Positions 33,279 to 42,596 of a stretch of 64,000 bases of DNA are shown one piece after another. Positions within the stretch are counted from its first letter, which is position 1, and each line of letters opens with the position of its first letter. Under the pieces are notes generated by a model. It was not told where the DNA came from. It saw nothing but the letters and a program-made list of their open reading frames with translations, and searched no databases. This DNA comes from Evernia prunastri. Its lineage: Eukaryota > Ascomycota > Lecanoromycetes > Lecanorales > Parmeliaceae. Made by a program: the position numbers and the translations under genes. The stretch is taken from contig NKYR01000041.1 in NCBI GenBank assembly GCA_003184365.1, positions 1-64,000 on the forward strand. Direction: 5' to 3'.

Positions 33279-33929
33279 TTAAAGCCTTGAGCCATGGATG
33301 ACCTTGTAGTCCACGGCGAGCTCACGACCTCCATCATTGATGACTAAGACACGAACACTGCCACGGCCGTTGGCGAAGGAGTCATTGAGTCTTGACCACA
33401 ACCCACCCTGGTCAATGACTGGAAGACCTTGCTTCACGTCGCCAGTCTCGGTCATGGCAACCACGCGGCCGTCATCGCGAATGTCTAGGACGCGGTATTG
33501 CTTGAAAACGGGGCCAAGCATGTTTTGGACGATAACCGAGGGAGAAGGATTGGAGACAAAGCTCGATTCTTCGTGAAGTTGCTTGGTAAAGAGATCAACT
33601 CCCAGGTAGCGGTGCTGACCGGTCTGAGCAGAGGTGGTGATACGAATGACTTGACAGGGACGACCTTGGAGGATCAATAGATCACCAATGCGGATGTGAT
33701 GGCAGGGAATGGTAATGGTGTCAGCCACTCCACCGCGACGCTCAACATAGCGAACGGTCTCACGGACTCCGTCACGGACACGAGTAGGACCTCGCTCCCG
33801 CTCTTCCTTCTCGATAATCACCTCCTCGCGCTCGTGCTGTGGATGGAAAGGGTGAAAGACACGTTCAGCGGCATGCTCAAGCCCGCGACGGATGGAGTGG
33901 TACCGTCCTTCGTCGTCGTAGTAACCCAT
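33279..33929 (-). CDS. hex1: Woronin body major protein HEX1
   Basis: A 216-residue frame from the ATG at 33929. It starts MGYYDDEGRYHSIRRG. The eIF5A-like core carries TITIPCHHIRIGDLLILQG, then RPCQVIRITTSAQTGQHRYL and GVDLFTKQLHEESSFVSNPS, the hallmark of HEX1. It ends SRL, the PTS1 that sends HEX1 to peroxisomes, where it self-assembles into the crystalline core that plugs septal pores after wounding. The gene marks the organism as Pezizomycotina. The reading frame stays open far upstream of this ATG across one intron (see the leader feature), as in family members with long N-terminal extensions, but no upstream ATG exists. The core protein is certain; the true N-terminus is not. Confidence 0.95.
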   Translation of the reverse strand: MGYYDDEGRYHSIRRGLEHAAERVFHPFHPQHEREEVIIEKEERERGPTRVRDGVRETVRYVERRGGVADTITIPCHHIRIGDLLILQGRPCQVIRITTSAQTGQHRYLGVDLFTKQLHEESSFVSNPSPSVIVQNMLGPVFKQYRVLDIRDDGRVVAMTETGDVKQGLPVIDQGGLWSRLNDSFANGRGSVRVLVINDGGRELAVDYKVIHGSRL

Positions 33930-34665
33930 ACCTTGACGATGCGGTGGATCTACGGTTGTTTCGGCTTCGATTCCTTCCTCTCGAGGTCCTGTATGACGAC
34001 GCTCGAATTCAACGTCGTAATTGGGATGAACGCGTCGTCGGTAATCACGTTCGGTGATGTCGATCTCTTCTTCGCGGCGGCGGTGGTAAGGGACTTCGAC
34101 GTCAACCTTGGTATCCGTGTAGCGGCGGTCTTGATCTCGGTGGCTACATGAAACATAGACATTAATGTTATGCTGTCGAAGTGGTTATGAACAAAGGAGA
34201 GGCTGGGGAGCAGAGTTAGGCTTACCGATCTGTTCTAACTTCTATCTCTGGGTGTTCGGGGTGGCGTTGGTGTTGATCTCTAGTGATTTCTACTTCTGAG
34301 TGATCGTGGTCGCGGTGATGTCGGTTTGAACGGTAACGGTCTTCCTCTGCGTAAACAGTCACGTCGTCCTCTTTGCGGCGCGGACGGCGTTCACGGGCCT
34401 CTTCGTGGAGTTTGATATCTTCCTCGTCGTATCGAGTACGATCTCGGCGTCCTGGAAGAGAGGCAGAGAAAGAAGAGTACTTGGTTTCGTGACCTTCCCG
34501 TCCGACGCGCTGGTTGGTCTCTTTCTCTACCCTGACCCGAGTAGTTTCTTCAGCAGCGTCGCTCCGGTACGACGACGGGAAGACACTGAAAGGGATCGGG
34601 ACTCTGGCGTCAAAGTCCAGATTGACGAGAGTGGGGGAGTCTTTTCTCGAATGCCTTCCGAGCCG
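33930..34665 (-). promoter_or_regulatory. AUG-free, in-frame hex1 leader with one intron (possible N-terminal extension)
   Basis: On the minus strand the sequence from 34665 to 34226 joins 34143 to 33930 across an 82-bp intron (34144-34225, GTAAGC...TAG). It then runs without a stop into the HEX1 ATG, for 218 codons. It encodes an Arg/Asp/Glu/His-rich, protein-like chain (YDEEDIKLHEEARERRPR, DVEVPYHRRREEEIDIT, PNYDVEFERRH). It contains no ATG in any frame, and a TAA at 34666-34668 closes it upstream. Long, charged HEX1 N-termini and alternative splicing of this region are known in the family. Here the extension would need a near-cognate start codon (for example CTG in VNLDFDARV) or an unseen upstream exon. 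Part of the exon could also be intronic, as CTCTTCCAG near 34451 is a good acceptor. Confidence 0.6.
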
Positions 34666-34668
34666 TTA

Positions 34669-36903
34669 TGAGTAACGAATCGAAAGGAAGACAAGAAGAG
34701 ACTCTTGCTTCAGGGGGGGAGGGGAAGAAAGTAGGAGATGAAGGTGAAGGTTGGCGGGCTGCCAGCAACACGCTTCGATCTCGTGACTTTCAAGTGATGA
34801 ATTGATTGTATCTGTTATACTGCTGTTCGTGGAACGTTCAAGATATGAAGTGTTGGATGATTGATTTTGTAGTGGATGGTAAGATTGAAGAAAAGAAGCC
34901 GTACAAAGTTGGGGAATTGTTGTTGACCCGGGTCTTGGCGGGCGTTGCTGGGCAGCTCCGAAGCGCGCTAGAGACGCCTCTTTCCAGATTTGTTAAAGTA
35001 CGAGGTACTTAATAGTTCAAACCGAATCGTCTACCGTAGGTTATAGGTATACAAGTTCAATAAATGTCCTCTGCTTCTTCTACCTACTCTTCTTTACAAG
35101 CTATATGGAACCCTCACAAGGATCTATCACTCTTTTCGACGCCGATGATTTCTGAACTCTAGCCTTTATTTTACCTAAGAGCACTTATCAAGCGACACAG
35201 TAACTCCGTCCTGCCGCTTGCGCCATTGTGTGCGTCCTCTTCCACCAATCGCGGAAGTGCTACCTTGTGCATCTGTTTTCGTGGCCGCTTGCCATTGGCT
35301 TTTTGTCTTCTCGTCTTTGAAATTCTAGACCTTGGGTCGCCCTGCAGCCAAGACAGGTCCGACATGTCGAATCTCGAACCACCAGCCTATGATCGAGCAC
35401 CGGAGTGACTTCCTTGCCCTGCATTATACTTCGTGATCGTCATGCATGTGCTGGACGGAGGTTAGGTGATTTTTTCCACACTTGGCCACTGTACATGTAC
35501 CTCCAATCCTCCAGGTTATTCATCATTTTCAAGGCAGCCCAGCTTCGTGATAAGAGCTTTGACAGCGGACCGCTGGACCATTGGAACCGCACCATTGATG
35601 GATGATCCCCTTGCAAAGAAAGTCATGGGTCCTCTTTGTCAATATGGCATTGGCTTCTGTCGCGGTCTCTGGTATGGCCCTTGGTCCACGGAGAGGGTCT
35701 TGTCGTCTCGACATTGACAACGTCTCCAGCTTCGGCCCATGCTCTTGAGGCTATTATCTGTTTACAATGCTACATGTTTGATAGGCCGCTTCGCTCCGCT
35801 GGTCAAGCTTCAGAGCCTTATCAATCAGCCGTCTTCACTCAGTTTCCTACCTGTGAGCAAAAGATTTGAGATGACCATGCTGAGAGCCGAAGCTTCCGAT
35901 CGTTTCCATAGCGCCATTATGACTCTACAAGTGACCAGAAGCCGGTACAAGGTGGAATGCTATTGTTTGCTCGACTTTACATGGAAATCTTCGCTGCCCA
36001 ACTCGACGGATACCAATACGGAAGGCATCATGGTTGAATCGTTCTAATTGCATGCACCGCGCGCTACACCGGGGCACGTCGAAATCCCAAGATCGACAAG
36101 AGAATCATAACGGGTCCGATCTACAACAGTACAGGCTATCACGTGCGGTTTGGAGTCTCTTTCGGAAAATGTTGGAACTCAACGTTGCTGCCCAAGGAAA
36201 AATACCAAGGCCGGCTCAAGCTTTGGATGTGAGTGTTGTGAGCGTTGAGCGTTCACTCTGATACAAAATGAACGGCTCTCTTTGAGCGGGCACCGAGGGT
36301 CACGATGGCCAATTTTAATATCGGTAGTAGGATAGAAATCTATCTGGAGTGAGCAAAGGTGATCTGAAATTGCAAGGGACTGCCCTGGAGAATTGTGAAT
36401 TAATAATGTAGGTAGAGCGTAGACTGGCCGGCTCGGTACTCTTACCTAGGTATGCTTCTAGGGTAGCTAGGGTAAGGTAGAGAAGGCCCTTGCTGCCCTG
36501 CCGAGCCTGCGTCATTCTTTACATAAAGCCAAACCTAGTCGCACCTCCAACACTTTTACCTCCGCTGCCTGAGCCTGAGCCTGAGCCTGATCCTCGTCTT
36601 CTTTAATCTTCACACACCTCACACAGTAATGTATTTTACACCCTCACACAGTCAGTAATCAAGCAGAATTATCCAACGTCAAGGATCCTTTCAAAACATC
36701 CCCCTGACTCATTCTCGGTTCAGCGCCGCATCCTTGCACGCAGCATCAGCAGCCGACGTCAGCCCTCAACCCTATGGGACTTATGGCTTCATCCTTCCTG
36801 CTAAATTTAAGGGGGAAAGTTCTCTACGGGCTGTGACTTCCCAGCTCCTGTCTGTTCTCCAACCTATTAAGTGAAGTCAAATCCCTACAGCACATAACGA
36901 ACA
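34669..36903. promoter_or_regulatory. Divergent intergenic region between hex1 and the DUF8035-type gene
   Basis: These 2.2 kb lack a supported gene. The hex1-sense strand has no ATG from the leader back to 35226, suggesting that a long transcribed leader may extend here. On the right, a CTGAGC hexamer repeats about four times at 36569-36592 and a CCTCACACAGT word is duplicated near 36614-36651. Short frames at 35226-36261 show no protein-like conservation. Confidence 0.5.
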
Positions 36904-39285
36904 ATGGCTTCTGGATACGGCAGGGCAGGCTCACCACCCAGAAATCGCTATGCTCCACCTGGTCGTACGTCCGCCGGCAGCTTCTTCTCTACTCCCTATG
37001 ATACCTATCCGCCATCTGTTCGCTCCACTAGGGACCATCCTTCCGGGTCTCGCATCAGCGCAGAGCGTGTAGATGCGCCAAGGCTCCTTCCCCTTCGGAC
37101 TCGTAGTCCTCCACGACGAGCTGCCGAGGACGATTACGCCGTTCGCCCTCGTCCGCGAGGCGCAACAAACGAGGCTCCAAGGATTCGAAGACCCGTGAGC
37201 TTGGTAGTTCCTACTTCTGCCACTCGGAACTCTAGGCCAATCATCACAAGTGCGATCGACAGACCCCCAAGTCCTGTAACAGCACCGCGCAGAGACCTTC
37301 GAGATGACGACTACGAACTCTTACCTGCTTCTTCCTCCACTAGACGGCACCATCAACGTCACTCCTCGTTAGGTACTACAGACTCCGGCCGGCTTATGCC
37401 TGCAGACAGAGACCAAAAGGAAAAGACCTATCTGAAATCCAGTTTGAGCCGTCCATCTGTCAGAGAACGCCAGGACGATAATGATCGAGACTACGGCTTC
37501 GAATATACCGAGGCGGCTCGAGAGCCGAGATATCAGGACCCTTCTTATCGACAGAGATCTAGGAGAGACAGTTACAACAGTGGGCGGCCAACGAGCATGG
37601 TCATTCCCGAAGGTTATATTCCACGATCAAATAGGGAACCTGGCCCACCTGTATCTACAAGAGGGTTTGAGAGTATCGGAAGATCTGGAAGCCTCAGACA
37701 AGCTTATTATGCTAAAAACGATGATCGGGCTCCGAGGCAATACGCGCGCGATGATCGCGATATAAGCTATCATCCAAGAGCACCCCGTACAGAGATTTCC
37801 CTGCACCAACCATCTAACGATGGTTATGCTCCATATCCGGAAGAAGAACCACGACGGCGACTTCGCAAGCCTGGGCCTGAACAAGATCAGCTAGAAACAC
37901 GACCGAAACCCTACAAGTCCGTGCCTGAAGATGAGACTCTAGACCTGCGTGCGAAGTCTCGCAAAGTCACACCCGAAGATGATAAATCGGAGCCGCGATC
38001 AAAGCCTCCTAAAGTCCTACGAGAGGAGGGGCGACTGGAGCCAAGAACCCGAGAAACCCGCAATGACGAACCTGAACAGTCACGCCCAAAGCCTCGGAGA
38101 CCGATACTGGACGAGGAGCGACTGGAGCCAAGAACCCGAGATCCTCGCGATGTAGAGAACGACCAACCGCGACCAAAGATCCGTAAACCAGTAATGGAGG
38201 AAGAGCGTTCGGAACCAAGGACCAAAGATGCTCGCGATGATGACCATACACGAGAGGGTGATGATCGCCCTAGGAAACATCGCCACAGGCGCCATCACAA
38301 AGACCATGACCACCGCAGAGATTACGATGATAGGGACGATAGAAGTCAGAGAGCTCGTGATGACCCTCGAGAAACGCTGGACAAAGGCGATGATAGAGGC
38401 TCAAGCAATGGCTTGCTCGCTGGGGCTGGAGCTGCTGCCGCCGCTGCGGGACTAGCTGCTGAAGGAGTAAGGCGGCACCGGAACAAAGAGTCTCGAGATG
38501 AAGAAAGCCTACCAGTGAGACAACCCCAGGACCATCTGCGGGAACCTGAGCGCGACCACTTGGATACAAGCTCTGTGAGCAGTGGTCTCAGTGGCGATAC
38601 GCATGAGAACAAGGAGGAAAGGAAGAGACGCAAGAGGCTTGAGCAGGATGAAGAGGACCGTTTGTATGAGGAAGCCAGAGCGGAAGAGCGCCGTGCGAAA
38701 GAGAACGCTGAGTTGTTCGTCGGTCCTGTGGAACCTGTGCTCCGCGAGCAAGCCTCCTACGAACGCCGCCCCGAAGACCGAGCGCCCAGGCACCACCGCA
38801 GTTATACGCCTCGCCGTCACCACTCCCATACGCGCGATGAGGATTCCTACACTGAATCCTCCTTCTCCTCCTCGAGCGACAGCGAGCAGGACAGAATTGA
38901 GCGTCAGCCCCGCGTTGTCACTCCTCCCAACGAAGAAAAACCCCTGCCTCCACCACCTCCGAAGGGCATACTCCGCAAACCCCGTGAAAAGTTCCCCGAA
39001 CACCCTGACACAGTCCGGGAAGGTGTCGCGCCACACAAAGAAATGCCCAAGAAAGATGTACCGCCCAATGCGCGTTGGACGAAGATCAATCGGAAGCTAG
39101 TGAATCCAGAAGCTCTGGAACAAGACGGAATCAGGTTCAACGAATATGTGGATCATGTCATTGTGCTGAAGGCGATGGATCTAGAGGAGATCGAGAAATA
39201 CACAAGGAAGACGGCGGAGATCAGGGAGAAGAGACGGTTATTGATGGGGCCCGAGCCGCCACCTAACCCTGTTGAACCGTTCTGA
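36904..39285 (+). CDS. Highly charged disordered protein with conserved C-terminal (DUF8035-like) domain
   Basis: A single exon of 793 residues. The N-terminal half is Arg/Ser/Pro-rich. Residues about 310-450 are degenerate ~17-residue repeats of the type EERLEPRTRDPRD. An Ala-rich hydrophobic patch (LLAGAGAAAAAAGLAAEG) lies near 503-521, and an acidic/basic coiled-coil candidate (ERKRRKRLEQDEEDR) near 570-605. The C-terminus has PLPPPPPKGILRKPREKFPE and the conserved-looking domain NARWTKINRKLVNPEALEQ to KYTRKTAEIREKRR, about 720-775, which I take to be DUF8035. No function is established to my knowledge. It is transcribed away from hex1 with 2.2 kb between, so shared regulation is possible but unproven. 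Confidence 0.82.
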   Translation: MASGYGRAGSPPRNRYAPPGRTSAGSFFSTPYDTYPPSVRSTRDHPSGSRISAERVDAPRLLPLRTRSPPRRAAEDDYAVRPRPRGATNEAPRIRRPVSLVVPTSATRNSRPIITSAIDRPPSPVTAPRRDLRDDDYELLPASSSTRRHHQRHSSLGTTDSGRLMPADRDQKEKTYLKSSLSRPSVRERQDDNDRDYGFEYTEAAREPRYQDPSYRQRSRRDSYNSGRPTSMVIPEGYIPRSNREPGPPVSTRGFESIGRSGSLRQAYYAKNDDRAPRQYARDDRDISYHPRAPRTEISLHQPSNDGYAPYPEEEPRRRLRKPGPEQDQLETRPKPYKSVPEDETLDLRAKSRKVTPEDDKSEPRSKPPKVLREEGRLEPRTRETRNDEPEQSRPKPRRPILDEERLEPRTRDPRDVENDQPRPKIRKPVMEEERSEPRTKDARDDDHTREGDDRPRKHRHRRHHKDHDHRRDYDDRDDRSQRARDDPRETLDKGDDRGSSNGLLAGAGAAAAAAGLAAEGVRRHRNKESRDEESLPVRQPQDHLREPERDHLDTSSVSSGLSGDTHENKEERKRRKRLEQDEEDRLYEEARAEERRAKENAELFVGPVEPVLREQASYERRPEDRAPRHHRSYTPRRHHSHTRDEDSYTESSFSSSSDSEQDRIERQPRVVTPPNEEKPLPPPPPKGILRKPREKFPEHPDTVREGVAPHKEMPKKDVPPNARWTKINRKLVNPEALEQDGIRFNEYVDHVIVLKAMDLEEIEKYTRKTAEIREKRRLLMGPEPPPNPVEPF

Positions 39286-40148
39286 GGATAGAGGGAGAGA
39301 CTAACATGACCCGGTTGGAGAGGGACCAGGGCTCGGAAGGAGTGATGGGTGGGACCGAAGGATATGGAAATAGAAGAAAATATGTGCAAGTTGTGCAAGA
39401 TGCAAGGCGTGCGTTTTGTGACCAAACCCTCATTCTGATATTTGTGAGCATACCGCTTGTTGTGATGGCTTGAGACCGCTAGTTGAGATGAGATGAATCA
39501 TACGCATGCAAAGGGCGCAAAAGATCTCGTGCGACATTGGCTGCCGAATGTCGTTTGCTCTGCAAGCCTGCTGTTACTGACAATGCAGTTACAACCGGTG
39601 TCTTCTGCGTCGATTCTAGCTAGCTATCACATGTATGTCTCTGAACCGAGTACTATTCTTTCTTTCGCGTCGGTTCCAGCTGTGTAGGTATTCCTCTCGC
39701 ATTGCCTCGGGTTTCAAGCGATCCCGCTTCCACCCTTCCTTTTTTATACAATGACCAACCCTCTTTGTACAAGGAAGCTCTCGTACTGTGCACCGTAGAG
39801 CCCAAAAAGTCCATCTTCTTTTTCCAACCGCGAAACATCTTGCTCCGGCGTGCGAAGCATGCATTGTTGATAAAGCACAAGTCACGAATCGAATCGGATT
39901 CATGTCCGAGAAAGCCGGCTGCCAGCGGTCGGTCCCCCCAGCCGGGAGCGAGGATCCTCACGGCGTCCCCCTGGCCCTTTTACTCTTTCTTTCCGCCCAC
40001 ATCTTCTTCCCGACCCGGGTCTCCAGGTGCGGCGCCACCGTCGAGACTTCCTGGCCTCCGGCAGCCATGGTGCTGCCGACCTTGTTTCTATACGCGTCCA
40101 CTGCACCGGTCCGTCAGTCAGTAACCCCGTGCTTGCTCGCGCCCCACA
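39286..40148. other. Convergent 3' intergenic region
   Basis: This lies between the 3' ends of the DUF8035-type and DUF8032 genes. A long plus-strand frame at 39788-40588 overlaps the DUF8032 coding sequence in antisense and is not supported. Confidence 0.5.
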
Positions 40149-42596
40149 TCACCGACTCGTCCAGGGCTGGAGAGGAGCAGGCAACTCACAGCTTTTCTGC
40201 AAGAAGACCACCCTCCCCGCGAACACCCTGCTCTGACTCCAACTCATTCGATAGCCCAGGTCGTTCAGCTTATCTTCCCTCTCCTTGGCCCTCCTCCCCA
40301 GACCCGGCACTTTCAGCTTCCCCTCCGCCATCTCTCTCTCTTCCACCATTGGCACGGGAACAGTCACCCTTCCCACTTGCATTCCCCTACCCATCTCCGC
40401 AACACCCAAGCCCTCACCCTGACCTTCAGCTCCATCTTCCGCATCGTTCTCAACAAATCTCATCCTGCGGTCCCTCTTGTCGCGGGGACTCCAAGGCATC
40501 TCAGTTGGGAACCAACTGCGAGGGTAAACCGAGTTGTCCCGTCGGTAAGAGTCGGGGAGCTCAGCGATCTCTACAGATTCGAGATTGACTTTGACACGAA
40601 CGCGGGTTTTGCGCTCTGCGTCGTCGACAAGGATGAATTTGCGGCGCTTGGCTTCGGGGAGATCACTGAAAATGCTGTGCTTTTTCTCAGGAGAGAGCGA
40701 TGACTTTTCAGTCTTGGTGACGGCGGTGGGGACGGAAGCGGAGGTTGTAATGGCATGATTGGGCATGGAGTGATCGAAGCTATTGGACAGGTGAGGGGAC
40801 ATGGAGGCGGCGGACGTTGGATGTGGGGGGTATGCTTGATAGCCGTGGAAAACGTTGGATGGACGGATCGGGGCGGGTGAAGATTCGGGAGCTTGCTGAT
40901 GCGGTGGTTGGGGGTCGAAGTCACCATTCACTATTAGTGGGGAAATCATGAGAGTCAGCCTACGTTCTGGTATGTAATGTGTTTTTGTTGGCCGCATCGC
41001 TGCAGGCATCTGAAGTAGAATACAAGAATGTTAAGTGACCGCAACAGCCAAGCTGCCTCGGCGATGTACATAATCGTGACCATGGTCCAGCCAAAAAGGT
41101 CGCACTTGCTCATCATGACAACTGGTGAAACATACCGCTGACATCGTCTGTGCTGCCTGTTGTGCTTCCATCGGGGTGTGCGTGGTGGTGGTGTAACTGT
41201 GTTGGCCCTGCCATGCTAATAGACGCCGGAGACGGTCTTTGAACCGGCGCCGCCATAGGATTTGCGCTGGCTGATTGTCCTCCAACATCACGTGGACCAG
41301 CCAGGTGATTATTTGTGTGACTTGTACTCTTTCGCGTGTTGATCTTGGCCATCCGTCTCACTCGTCTACTACGTAATCGAGGGTCTTGGTTGCTATTCCT
41401 CCAACTGTCCACGGCTCTCTGAATGAGACCTCGCTTTCCGCGAAGGCAAGGATTCAGTTCGGCTAGTGCCCAGCCGACCGTGTTGCACTCATTCTCGTAC
41501 TGAAGGCGGTTGCCTTTATAGCTATCCTTGGCGCAGCACGCCCTTGGATAAACACAATTCTCGTTTCTGAAATCCTGTGGAAGGCTATCCGTATTGACCG
41601 ACTCCACATCACATCTAATAGTATACTCCATCTTGACCCGGTCGCGTGAGTATTCAAAAGCAATCCATTGAACGCCGTTGTTGTCTTGGCGCACAACGAG
41701 AGGAGTGGTTGCTGGGATTGGCCCCGGTGCGGCATTAGGGTTTACCCCCCCACTTCCGCTTTGCCCTGGGTGTAGTCCGTTTCCATTCTGAGAGGGGCCC
41801 GTAGGCGCATTATGGTTGGAGGTCATGGGCCCGGTTGGAGATCTTTGCAGGCTGGCCGGATCCATCTGCCTCGATATACCGGGTTCGAGCTTTGTTTGAG
41901 GTCGGGGACTGTGTGTTATCCCCGGCTGTTGACCGGAGGATTGATGCGCCATGGTAGCTTGGGCTTGTTGATGTGGAAGAAGGGGTTGAGAGGCCATCAT
42001 GTGATGTTGCTGCTGTTGCTGCTGCCCGGGGTGTTGAGGGTATGCAGACGGTTGGACTTGGTACTGAGGAAAGCCGTACACCTGCTGCATTTGCGCTGGA
42101 GCTTGCGCGTACATACGTCCATGTTGATCATGGCTTTGTGATGACGCGACCGATGCTGGAGAATTCGATTGTGGAGTGTGATAAACTGGCTGTTGATATG
42201 GCCTTTGCTGCATGTGGGCAGCCGCCATTAGATCGGGTGCTTCTGGTAAACCTAGTCAGCCTTTCCAGCTCTAGTGAATAAAGAATCTCTAATTCTCCAA
42301 GGCGGAAACTGTGTACCTGCGGAAGGAAAATGCCCTGATACCGGCGTGCCGTAGGGACTTGGTGCGTAGTATACCTCTGGAGGAGCGTGGCCGTTCGTGC
42401 CAGGGACTGGCTGAGAGTAGGAGGGCTGAGGATGGAGTGGTAGACCGTGGTTCGAGGAATGTGGAGAAGGGAATGAGCTGGCGTGTGGATTCTGGTGTGG
42501 GGAGTCGGGATGCGGCTGTTGATGAGCAATGTTTGTAGATCGCGAATTTTGCAGACGCTGGGGGACAGAGCCTTGCTGAACGGGAAGAGGATGATG
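40149..42596 (-). CDS. DUF8032 (RfeG-like) Gln/His-rich regulator, 5' exon unresolved
   Basis: Three exons are clear: 42317-42596, 41136-42251 and 40149-40930, with introns of 65 and 205 bp, giving 725 codons. The N-terminal part is Gln/Pro/His-rich with poly-Gln, as in transcription regulators. A first conserved block has WIAFEYSRDRVKMEYTIRCD, then ECNTVGWALAELNPCLRGKR and RLRSRRVRRMAKI. A second, after the 205-bp intron, has AKRRKFILVDDAERKTRVRV and NSVYPRSWFP. The two blocks are the hallmark of the RfeG/DUF8032 family, thought to be transcription-related and poorly studied. The frame meets TAG at 42597-42599, which reads as an acceptor (ACTACTAG), so the start ATG lies in an upstream exon I could not place. 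Confidence 0.83.

Noticed and set aside
39788..40588. 266-codon plus-strand frame
   Set aside because: It lies largely antisense to the last exon of the DUF8032 gene and is explained by that gene's composition.
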